Below are positions 19,633 through 31,800 of a stretch of 64,000 nt of DNA, piece after piece. The stretch comes from Montifringilla adamsi (Eukaryota; Chordata; Aves; Passeriformes; Passeridae): contig JAGGNK010011003.1 of the NCBI GenBank assembly GCA_017590115.1, forward strand, positions 2,120,558 to 2,184,557, in the 5' to 3' direction. A program made the translations under genes and the position numbers. The notes beneath the pieces were generated by a model. That model saw nothing but the letters and a program-made list of their open reading frames with translations, did not search any database and had not been told where the DNA came from. How positions within the stretch are numbered: the stretch's first letter is position 1; each line of letters begins with the position of its first letter.

Positions 19633-21196
19633 ACCTGGGGGTACATTGTAAATGAGCACATCTACTTACTGCTTGAAAAGTTGCATTTCAGCCAGTGTTA
19701 AAGCAGCTTCTGCACTTGGACAGTGGACTCTGTGCTGGAGGCAGTGCTGGATCTGCATTTCCAGGGAGAACAGAGAGTGGTGGGGGTGTGTGGGGTTTGT
19801 TGGGATTGTGGGTTAGGAATACTGAAATGTTTTGAGGCCAAGAGTTTCCTAAGCCTCAAAATAATACAAACACTGGACTTGATTGTGTAGACACAGAGGT
19901 ATGGGATAGCTTGTCTGCTGTTCCTGGAGGTAGGCTTGACCTGGATTTATATTTTTCCCATATTTAGCACTTAGGAACATGCAGGTTTAGTCTGGGCAGC
20001 TGTGTATCCTGTTGATGGCTGGATCTGTGTGTGCTCATTTGTGTCAGTTCTCTTCTGCCTGATGTTTTGGTAGTAAAGCTGGTGGTTTAATTCCCCTTTC
20101 TGGCTGTATTGCATATATATAACACTGATTCATGAGATGGGAAATACAGCTTTGCTTAATTAGACAAATTAGATGCAGTAAATGATGTATTTGTGATTGT
20201 TTTGAACAGAGCAATGAAGTTCAGCTGTTAAAATACAGCTCCCACCTACATCTCAGTGCCAGTGTTAGATGGTTTTAGTGTTTGTTTGCCTTCTCCTATT
20301 AAGATAATTTTCATGGTGTCTCAGGATCAGGTGTTTCTTGCTGCCAGTAAGAATTAATTTCAAGAGTTTTGAATGAATGTGGTGCTGATTTATGTGTTCT
20401 GTTTTGTTATCAGCACATCAAGCAGTGACTGTCCCCAGAACTCCCAGGTGAAACAGCTGCATGTGGCTTGAATTTGCTTTTTGAATCATTTGCAGACTTT
20501 GATTTTGGGGGCTTTAATCTCTGGAACTTGGGTTTTCAAAGCCCATAAGGATTTGTTTTCAGAGTGTCTCAAATTTGAAGACACAAGAGAAGTTCTGCCC
20601 TCTCTCTTTGCAGTCAAAGCCCTCAGTTTTCATTATCCAGCTCCCTGGATAATGGCTGACCAAAACTAAGGACTTGCTTTTCTCCCTTCCATTGGTTTCT
20701 GCAGAGCAAAACTGCCAGGAAGAGGAAAACAACACCCTAAATTTTTAGGGCTGAGAACCTCAGTCAAAGAAAAGAAGTGTTTGGAAACAGTCATTGGAAA
20801 AACTACATCCTGAAAGTCTTCCCATTTGATTCTTTCACAAAAATGATTTAATATTTCCCAAGTTTCTTTTGTTTGTGTCCACAAAGGAAAATTCATCTGG
20901 TTTCTGTTATTAGTTCAGCTTTAAAACTCAGCTTTTAGATGAGGAGAACCAGAGTATCAAGAAAGGATATGAGCTACCCCAAAGGTCTGTGACACTGTGG
21001 GGAACTAATGAGTCCCCCAAACCTTTTTATTTTCTATTTGGGATTAAAATGCATAGAATTGGAGCTCTTGATGCTTTATCAAATTGATTTACCAAGAGTT
21101 TTTTTCTGTGGAGAATGACCATGTGTAACTATACCAGAAGCTGTAGTCAGAATTACTGAAAGTACAGACATGGTGTGATCTCTCATCTAAGGTCAT

Positions 21197-21230
21197 TTCT
21201 CTCTCCCTCCCTCTCCCTCTCTGTCTCTCC
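21197..21230. repeat. C/T-rich microsatellite
   Basis: A short imperfect CTCTCCCTCC/CTCTCCCTCT run lies in the MIIP-TNFRSF8 spacer. It is simple low-complexity sequence with no visible role. Confidence 0.8.
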
Positions 21231-24200
21231 CAGCCTGTGGACATAGTAATTCTGTGATATGATTTTGGTTTTTCATAGAAGCCCCAGCTTTCTTAAGAGA
21301 ACTGAGTTCTCTGTCAGCTCTTCTCATTTTTCAGTCTGACTCAAAATGTGCTTTAGTTTTGAAGCTACTATGGGGCAGTAAAAGACATTTTATACAGATT
21401 TTTTTTTTGTTACATTAGTTATTTTATCCCTTTATGTAAGGAAGTAGTATTAGTAAAGATAATGAAAACAAAGACATAAGATTTTTTTGTCCACATAAAA
21501 TTTATCTAAATGACATGTAAAGGAGTGTAATTGGAAATTAAGTCCTGTTATCTTAATTATTAATATGGTAACCTTTTTTTTCCTGATGGTACCCCATTTT
21601 AAGCCATTGCTACGTTTTAACAAGTGTGCAACAAAAGCTTTAAACCATCTTCATTGTTGATCACAATGGACAAATGTACTAAGGTAAATTTCTGAATCAA
21701 GACAGCTCTCAGATCAAGTTCTCAAGAGCACCTGATGTGTATTTAATCCATTAAAGAAACATAATTAAATGGATTGACAGATATGTAAAACCAAAAATGA
21801 GAAGTGTATGGGTCACCAAATAAATATCAGCACCAGAGTGGCACAGAGGGGCAGAATTTTGTCAATCTGTGGCATAAATGAGGTTCTGTTTCCTCCACGT
21901 GCGATTTCAAATGCTGCGTCAGCTCCAAGCCCAGTGGCTGGCTGTGTGCTGGATCTCAGTGAGATCCCACTGCTCCGGTGTTGCTCTCCCTCTGTCTGTC
22001 CTCTTTGGCTGTGGAAGGATTTACTGAGAAGTTCAGTATTGGCTTTCAGTGCCTGAAATCACCGAGGTCCTGTGTGCTGTTACCAGCGTCACTGTCCGGG
22101 CGCAGAGCTCTCCCATGGCTGCAATGCCTAAAGAGATCAAGAAAGGCAGCAAGAAAGTAATTCCTGGCTTTCTTCCTTTCTTCATTTCTTGCTTGCCTTC
22201 TTCCCTGCACTTCTCATTGCAGGAAATGCCTTCATTTCTCTTTTCTTTTTTAATTTGTACCCCAAGGTATGTAGTGTGTATCCCAGCCACCCCTGCCTTT
22301 AGTACTCCTGGGGCTCCTCATGAAGTTTCAGCCTCTGGCATTGTTTCATCTGGCTACTGGGCAAGAATTTGGTGATTTTTTTTTTGTCAGCATACTGCTG
22401 ACAAAGTGCTCTTGATGCTGTTTGAGTGGTCCTAAAAGCACAAGACAGAGTTGGGTGATGATAGAGGTTCCCTTTATAAGGATCCTTACAGTGCACAAAA
22501 CTCCAGATGGAAAGTGCCAGAGATGCACACAATTTTTATGAGTTTAGCAAATTAGCAGACACAATTTTTATGTGTTTAGCAATTTAGCATGACTGACAAG
22601 AATCCCCAGCTAGAGCCATAGGTGATGAAGTAACTCCTCCCAGGTTCTTCCCTTTTCTGAAACCCTCCACCCTCTTAGATAGGAACTAAATTTTCTTTAT
22701 GAAAATGTGTCTCAGAAAGCTGGTTTCAACCTTGGACCGCCAGGGCTTGGAGCCACTAGGGAATTTATTTTGTCTTTCTGTCTAATAGAGTGGATAAAAT
22801 GCTAGCTACGAATACAATAATAGGCTACAGAGCTACAAATATATATGTAAAGAATATAGAGAATATATAAAGGCAAAAATCAATTTGGCATCACTCTGAA
22901 TAGCAACACTACCAGACACTGAAATACAGATTTTAGACAAGGTATTTTAATATGTATGCTTTTAAATTTCAGGGTCTCTGTCAGAAGTTAAGAGATGACA
23001 CTTCTCTTGGTGGTTTTTTTTCCCATCTTGTACAGCTAGATTTATATTAACTGAACATACATATTTGAAAGCAGAAGAAACCATGGTAAAAGTACAACAT
23101 GAGATTAAAATCAGCCATTTCAAAATTAGAAAATGTCATGAGTACTTTTGCTTGAGCACGTGTGTCCCAATGATCCTTCTGGATTATTCCATTGCTGCTT
23201 CCTTTGCTAGGCTGTCGCTGTCGGAGCACAGAGAACAGACATTGCTGAAGGGATGCTTTGGGCACCTGGTGGAGGCTTTCCCTGGTGGCTTCTGCATTCT
23301 CTTGCTCCAGGTATCAAGTGGCATTTGAACAACCCCTGACTTACAGGGTTTTCTGAATTAAAATAGAAAATTCCAAGAAAGCTTCTCTGAGGGCATCACT
23401 ACCTTTAACACCTAAAGCAAAAAGTGATCCAGGTGTCAGAGGCAGATATGGGTAATCAAATAAACATTATAAATAATAACAGCATGCTCACAGGGGCTTC
23501 TTTTTCCTGACAGACATTGTCCTTTGATGGAAGACCAGAGAATCAGGGGTTGGTTATTTGCTTCTATTTGTTCTGTGGGGTTTTTTCATATTAACATGGG
23601 AGGTTATTTTCTAGGAAATAGAGCCACCATGTAGAGAACAGTAGCGTGGGTTTGTAATAAAATGGAGGTGCTGCTTCCAGTTACTGATAGGGCTTCTTTT
23701 GGAAAGCCCCTTTTGTTGTATTTGAAATCAAAATAAACCAAGTCTGAAAAAAAGCATTCACTTGGAAATGCATACAGACTGTGATGTTCCTGTGCAACAA
23801 CCTCTTCACCCTCTTCATTGATGTTGCTTTTATTACACACTTGTAATAACATTTTGTCATGTAACAGCCTTTCTGAAAAGCCAGCAGCAACAACAAGCAC
23901 TTTCCATTTCCTATCCTTTTAAATATCTAGTTCAGTCAAGAAAGAACTCAATGATTAAGAAGTTCAAGGGAGAATGGCAGCTGGGAAGTGCAGTTTCACT
24001 TTGGATGTGTAAATGGAGTTTTTCTTCTCAGGAGCACCCTGGAGCCTTTCCCTCAGTGAGTGCCATGAGCACCTTGTCCCTTTATCCAAGTCATCTTATT
24101 CCATGAACCTGCGTAAAACTTAATGCCATTGCCATCTCAGACAAATTTAATTGAAGCTATCCAATGGGTTAAAAATTATTGATACCATTCATTAAAAAGG

Positions 24201-25345
24201 AATGAACATACATATGTATAAAAAATGCTCAGTATGCTCATTTCAGTTTTCCTATGGAAAATAGGCCAGAAAACTCTCCCTGTTCTGGGAAAGTCTTTTA
24301 CACACAGATTTTTGTACTCACATAAGTAATTGTTGCATCAGATACTTTCACTTCAGCAGTGTAACTTAAACCTTCCAGGCTCTCTGTGGTGTTGATGCCT
24401 GTCCTTTAGCTAGAAAAGCTTGGATAGGGCCTGATAAGAGGGAAAAAAAACACAGAGGAGAGGGAAAAAATACAAACAGAGCTCATCAACTGTCCTGACT
24501 GCTATGTTATTTGAAACTGCATTAATAAATTGGGATAATTGCCTAATGGCCTATCACTACAGAAGATTAAGGTGTGTTCTAGCCCATTACTTAATTAGCA
24601 AAATCAAGAATATATTAATTTGGCATTGAAATTCTTAGTTGTCTCTAGACCAGTGAGCTGAAAATACCTGGGGTTTGTGTGATGGCATTCTGGAGAAAGA
24701 AATCGAGGCAATTAAAATTGTTGCAGCTGTGAGTTGAAAATAAATATTTACACAGGGTTCCCTGTGGAATGCTCATCTTTGGTGCTTGGTTGTGATGGCA
24801 GTGAGGTGGCTGTGGATCTTTAGTAAAACAACAATTTTTATCTGACTTTCAGTATTTTGTAATTTCTTTTGTTGTTGTTGATAAGGGTGCGAAGCAAAGA
24901 AAAAACAACCCAGAGATGTGAGAATTCAAATTGTCATTATTTTCCTGTGTGCCTCAGAGGGTTTTCAGGGCACTTTGCCTTTTTGAAGTGGCTAACCTTC
25001 ACTTTTGACTACACTTCTAGGGCAGATAAGGAGGCTTCATGACATCTTCAACCAACTGAAATATTTCCAGGCATCAGAACAAAAACCATCCAGAGTAACA
25101 AATGAAAGTGAGTGAAATGATGAGCACAGTATTAAGGATGATTGTCATCAGCAGGAGTTAGTTTCTCCTGGGATTGGAGGAAAGGGAAGGTTTCTCAAGG
25201 GGAAGGTCTGTAGTATGTTGGTATTTGAAGTGGCAATGTGTAAAGCCTAAATCTTAGAGGAGTCACCATGGTTGATTGTGAGTCTTCACCCACTCATCCA
25301 AACAGGAGTAGAATGACTGTGCTGAAAGAATTAGCATTTTTTACT

Positions 25346-25355
25346 GGGAACTTCC
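25346..25355 (+). promoter_or_regulatory. Candidate NF-kB site upstream of TNFRSF8
   Basis: GGGAACTTCC is an exact match to the GGGRNNYYCC kB consensus. It lies about 470 bp before the TNFRSF8 start codon. Roughly 8-16 chance matches are expected in 64 kb over both strands, so only the position makes it notable. Confidence 0.3.
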
Positions 25356-25823
25356 TTGAGGCTTGGTTGCAGCTCTTGAAAAAGTGACTGCTGGATGGGG
25401 CAGGGCTTGGCCTTGTGCCTGGCCAAGGCTTTGGGGTGGTGAAGAGCTCTGAGGGCAGCACAGATGACTCAGGAGCCTGAGCACAGCCAGCCCTGTGCCT
25501 TGGGTGACAACCTTGATTCTCACAACTGACTTGCAGAAACTGCCAGCACCAGGACCAGGCATTGAGGCAGTTCTGTTCTGTTCTATTTTTACTTTTCTCT
25601 TTTGGGGCAGCCCCCCTCCCCCTTCCTTCTAAATTGTTTCCTCAACTCAACTGAGTCTCAAAGCCTGTTGCCTGCTTGTCTTCAACAGCTGGAATGTCTC
25701 TGGACTGAAGGAACAGGCAAGGAGCATGACTTGGGACCGTGGCAGGGTCTCAGCCTCCAGAAGGGACATCCCACCCGTGTCACCTGCAGTGCTGGCAGCC
25801 AGGGACGTTTAACAGCACCTCAG

Positions 25824-28800
25824 ATGGCTGCCTGCAGCCTGCCTCTGGGACTGTGGCTCCTGCTGCTGCTCCGGGACATCCAGACAGCCCCACAGGTAAG
25901 GCAGGGGGACACCAGGATCCTGCAGCTCCTCTGGGGCACCTGGGGCTGCAGAGCCATCCTGCCCTTCAGCTGGGTGTGGGGTGGGTGCACAGCAGCAGGG
26001 TTTGTGCAGCACAGTGGGCTAGAGGGGCTGAGCAGAGCTCTGGGGAGGTGAAGGTATAAAGGGAGCAGCCAGGAGAATTTGCCCTCTCTGGGATCTTTAC
26101 GGGGAGGATGTGGGGTATGAGCTGAGATCCGCGTCTTGTTGGCTCTGCTGGAGCTGCTGCAGCCCCAGGCACATCACAGCTGGGCAGTGAGGGAAGGTTT
26201 GTGGGCTGGGGGCTTCTATTTTTGCACATTCCTTGCAGAGCTTGGTTCAGAGGGCTGCTGCCCACTCTGCTGATGCAAGTCAGGAGGGGCAAACTGAAAG
26301 GTGTAGAGGCTAAACAATAATAGACCTTCTTCTTTACACCCCCCACCCTACTCACAATGACTTCCTCATGAATCCACTACTATTTCTGAATCAAAAATCA
26401 CTTCAAATAGACACAACCCACCAGCTGAACTCAGCTGATGCTGTAGATGCACACCAGCTCCCTGTTCTGATCGTATCAGCTCTTGTGGGCTTGCCTCCAC
26501 CCACACACTGCCACTGATCCCCTCCTCCCGTGGATCACATGGCAATGAGCCCTCAGCACCTGGCATAAATCCAGGTGATTTCCCTGACTGACACGTAAAA
26601 ATTCACATTTAAAAAGCAGAAAGGTCAGGCACAGAGAGACTGCCCAGGTAAAGTCAAGTAGGTGAGTATTTGCATGGAGTGTTGGATGGGAAACGAGCCA
26701 TATTCCCTTATGATTTCCCTTACAATTTCCCTTACAGTGGAAATACAAGCACAGATTCGCCTAAGACACCTGTCGGTACACGGTAACTGAAAAATCCAGC
26801 ACATCACTTGGGCTGCCAGATTGTTTTACAAGACACTGACTCCACTTAGATCTTTGAAAATAACCAAGTTCTGTATCCTCTTCATAGACATTTGAAAAAG
26901 GTCCTCCTGGTTCTTTTGGTGGGAGTTTGCTCTTGTGCCTTTGGTTGTAAATTCCCCTCCCACGTTGCAAGTTTGGTTTACTTTCCCCATGTTATCTGTC
27001 CTGCCACTGTCTCCTTCCTGAAGCACAGAGGGATAAACGTTCTGTGGGATTGGAGGCTGTGATCCTTGCTCACCAGAGGAATGCTTGGGAAGGCATTCAG
27101 ATAAACTTGTCCAGTGTGTGAATGCACACTGCTTTAGGAGGAAAGCCAATGGAAACAAAAAGATGATACTCTTTCTCTTTGACATCACTTTTTGTGGTTT
27201 GTTCACAAAATGAATGAGGCAGAGAGAAAATTTGGTTTTCTGATACTCACTATTCAGTCAATATTCAGACTCCCTGTAAAATGATCACAGACATTGCTGG
27301 GACAAGGAGCTGCTTTGCACTGTCCTGCACTGCCTCTCTCACAGCTTGCTCTGACTGCTGATGGAATACAAGTGATACTTTCTACTGTGAGCAAGTCACT
27401 GTTTACTGGTCATATTTTTAAACCATGTTCCATCTCACCTCAGTCCACAGTTTGGGTTTTGTTTCTCTTTATATTCAGAGAACTCTCACTTGTTGATAAT
27501 GCCTTTGCTATCAAGCAAATGAAGCATGACTGCTTGAAGCTGTAGGTGATCAGCTTTTTCTGTACTGTCAGAATTTGGATGGAAGCTTGACAGACAGTTA
27601 ACTGTTTTGCTGCAGTATTAGTCAGTTCTAGAATAGCCACTGCTGGTAGATTTTTTTTTTTTTTACGGTAATATGCTTTCTTCCTGACTTACAGCTCATT
27701 TGTAGCAAGCCGATTTCTTACTCTGCCTCACAATCACTTTTTCTCTATGAGTTCAAAAAAACCATAAATAAATGAGTCAAACCTTGTCCTGACTGAATTG
27801 CAGAGTAGCCACTGAATTCAGCACCACCTTTACAACTGCCATTATTTAAACTGGAATAGCAAACATTTTTGTAGAAATAAGGAAAGTCAGAAGAGCTGTA
27901 AAAAGCCTGTTTTCTAAAACAAATTCTCTCAAGCAAGTGCTGAAAAGCCCAAAATACTTTTGATCTGTTTGCTTTATTTAATTGGTCCTTGATCTGCAAT
28001 GCATTCAGAAAAGAAAAAAAAAAAACCCTGTTGACTTGCTGAGTGACTGAAAGCTCTAAACCAGTGCATCCCTGTGCAGGCTGTCACAGAGCAGTCCAAG
28101 CAGGATAGGAGTTGTCATCTTTCCTTTCACAAGATGTATTCCAGCTCCTGCTAAATCCACAGCCTTTATTTAAAGAGAAAGTCAGAGAGAAGGATAAAGA
28201 CCTGCTGCCCACCACAGCCACATGCCTCACTCCAATAGGTGTGATCTTCCTCGAATGTTAAAGGGTTTTTTTATAACACACATTTACAAACAGAGGTGGA
28301 AGTTCTAATGACTTATAGAGCAGCAGAGGTTATTGCAATAAAACTGGTACTCCTTCACTGACCCTTAGAGAGTGCTGGGACCAAACCTCCTGTGAGCCAA
28401 GAGCAGAACTTTGCAGAATTGTGTTGCTGTTACAGGTCACACGAGGAGTCAAACAGCTTTAGAATTTGGAGGGAAAAAGATGACAAGAATGGGGGCTTGG
28501 TGACTGATGCTGAGCACTGACATGGATGTTATTTATCACTGAAAGGATCTATACTGATTTTTACACTCATGAAACACCTCTACTGAACAGATGCTGACTT
28601 ACAGGCATTTTGCTTATGGATTAAATGTGATGGGGTCTTCAGAAAGTGTTTTCCCAGTCATAGAAATCCTGCTGATTTGTTTAAATTAATTTCTGTTGGA
28701 TTAAGTTTTGGGTTTTTTTATTTAGAGATGGGGTAATTATGAAAAAAAACCCAATCATTTGTCATCCATGATGCATAAATTCCATTCAAACACAGGATTC

Positions 28801-31800
28801 TGTCTGGTCAGTGTCAGCTTCTTCCTCTGAATCCTGACCATGTCTTCAGGGCTGAGGGAGGCAGGAAGAAGTTAGTTTCTTCTGATAAGGGAGCAATAAA
28901 TTCTCTTTCTCTGAAAGATTTAGGTGTCCTGTGGCTGCTATCTGGGTGGGAGTACCTCATTCCTCTCTTTTAAAAAAAGTACCTTACATAGCATAGTTTC
29001 TATTTTAACATTATGTTATAACCTCAAACTATATTTACCACACTAGTTAAGAAAATGAATACAGCATAACTTTCCAACATAACACATACAATATTCATTT
29101 TAATATTTGCAAAAAGCCGATCATAAAATACGCATTTTCCACAGTAATTGAGAGGCGTTCTTTCACAGCAGAGCACCTTGGGTTTGGCTCAGTGGCACTA
29201 CAGCTGCCTACAAAGCTGGGCTTGTAGCTGGACCCTTGACAGCAGCGTTTGTGGAGGAGCCATGGATGACCTGATGGCTGCAGTGCAGAGCTGCCCTCCC
29301 GTGGAAAGGGAGAAAATAAGCTCGAGTGCTCTCTCATTTTTATATCTGCATAATCTGTTCAGTATGTAGGCCTAGTGATTTATCACTGCACTACCAGCAG
29401 GTCAAACTCATCATCAGAATGTGCACTGTTGGAACCAGGAGCAGAATCTAATACTAAACTCCTGATTTTCATATTCTTGGCAAGGTAACTTTTTAAAAAG
29501 CTGTTCTCTCACATTTTTACACAGACATTGTTCTTTTATTTAAACCGCAAACCAAACAATTAAATAAGCTGTAGGCTCATGTGCTGCATTAGGAATTCAA
29601 TGATTCAAGGGTTCGTACTCTTGTTTAAAATTCAGCTCCATTTGCAGACAGAGTTCGTTGCCCAAGAGAACCAGGAAGAAAAAATTAGGTATTTGTGGTG
29701 ACTTCCCACAGCTCTTGCAGAGAAACTAATCCAGGCTGGTTTATCTACAGCCAGGATGCTGTTGTTTCTTGAATGTTCTTTATAGAAACAGTTAATTCAC
29801 TAAGTAACTCAGGACTGACCTTTTGTGTGGTGACTGGTCATTTCTGAGGGTGTCTGCGTGGCCAGATTATGATTTCCCTTCAATTTCCCTTACATATTCC
29901 CAGAGTGAGTTTTGTATTTGTAGGGAGCCCTGACAAAGGAGGGAATGATGAATCTGACTCCATGTTCTCAGAAGGCAGATTTATTACTTTATGATACTAT
30001 ATTATATTAAAGAACACTATACTACACTAAAGAATACAGAAAGGATACTTACTCAATGCTAAAAAGATAATAATGAAAACTCGTGACTCTTTCCAGAGTC
30101 CTGACACAGCTTGGCCCTGACTGGCCAAAGAGTGAAAACAACTCACAGCAGAATGCAGTGAAACAATCACCTGTGGGTGAACAATCTCCAAACACATTCC
30201 ACATGAGCACAACACAGGAGAAGCAAATGAGATAAGAATTGTTTTCCTTTTCTCTGAGGCTTCTCAGCTTCCCAGGAGGAGAAAAAATCCTGGGTGCAGG
30301 GATTTTTCAGAGAACGTGAACGGCACATGTGATGAGGTGACACCACTTCCCTCTCCTCCAGCCTAGGGCTTCCTCCTCAGAGCAGAAGAACTCGGGTGCC
30401 CCTTTGTGAAGGTGCTTTGAGTCAGGCTGAGCAGGACTGACTGCTCTGGCTCTGGCTCCACGGAGCAGGATGTGCTGGTAGGGAAGCCCAGGGGTTACGG
30501 TGCAGAGATGTGTCAGAGTTCTCACTTCTGCTACTGCACTTGGATGAATTTTAATGCTTTCGATATGTTTCTATTTCTTGTTGTTCTGTTAATTTCCTCC
30601 TTGACTGAAAGCTCCTGTTTTCAGGTGGAAGTTAAACAATTTCTCTATTTTGTGTGTATTAAATAGGAGGGCAGGCTGTGAAATGAGTTAGGCAGGGAGA
30701 TTCTGCACAGTGCACAAAGGCAGCAGGTGACAGCGAGTATTATTTCAAAGACCAGTGGGAAATTCATTGGCAGAAAGTGAGATGTAGAGTTTCTGAAATA
30801 TTTAACTGCTTTACCAGTATCGTGTGGGAAAATCTCCACAGAATCTGCTTATCAACTCTTAACAAAAAAAAAACCAAAAAACCCCCCAAAAAATCACTGT
30901 TCATACCTTCTAGTAAACACTGAAAATGAATCTCAGATAACAATATTTTTAGGGGATTCTTAAGGGAGATGCCAAGTTGAAAAATCAGATGTTCTCATCA
31001 GAACACTTGCAGCACTGTAATTTCCCAGGGCATGTAGTGGCCCAGGCACACAAAAACTAAATCTTATTATTCTTGTTACAAGTTGTAGCTGGGTCTCATT
31101 TTGTAAGCTAATATCAAAACTATTTTATGGGTTTTTTTTTAACTAAATAAATATCAGTTATGTAATGATGAAAGGTTATTTCTGAAAACCTTCACACCAC
31201 TCACAACAGAAGTGGGATCAGTTATTTGAATAAGGGCTTCATCATGGGAGTATTTGCAGCATTCTTTTCAAGGCAAAATCCTCCTGCAGGATTTGTCCCT
31301 AAATGAGAAGTAAAATAATTTATTGATTTATAATAGACACTTAGGTTGCTAAATTCAAATGGTGTGACTGCCTAAGTAACAGAAAACTGGGATACTGAAA
31401 CAGGAATGACCTCTGTGGATTACACCAAATCCTTACTTAGCTCCAATTCACATGAAATAATTTTAGGACTTTTTTTGTTTGTTTGTTTTTGGTGGTTTTT
31501 GGGAGTGGGATCAGTTATTTGAATAAGGGCTTCATCATGGGAGTATTTGCAGCATTCTTTTCAAGGCAAAATCCTCCTGCAGGATTTGTCCCTAAATGAG
31601 AAGTAAAATAATTTATTGATTTATAATAGACACTTAGGTTGCTAAATTCAAATGGTGTGACTGCCTAAGTAACAGAAAACTGGGATACTGAAACAGGAAT
31701 GACCTCTGTGGATTACACCAAATCCTTACTTAGCTCCAATTCACATGAAATAATTTTAGGGCAGTAATTTTTTTTTCCTCACTGCTGCAAGGTTTCTAAA

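Larger units (their letters stand above)
18291..25600. other. Intergenic spacer MIIP-TNFRSF8
   Basis: About 7.3 kb without a recognisable gene. Open frames are short and show no family resemblance. It contains one solo-LTR-like repeat (19280-19632), a short C/T microsatellite at 21197-21230, and a small tandem duplication of an ACACAATTTTTATG segment near 22527-22590. The rest looks like unique AT-rich sequence. Confidence 0.7.

Noticed and set aside
18291..25600. Hidden gene between MIIP and TNFRSF8
   Set aside because: Open frames are short, lack neighbouring splice signals that keep frame, and show no recognisable domain; synteny predicts none.
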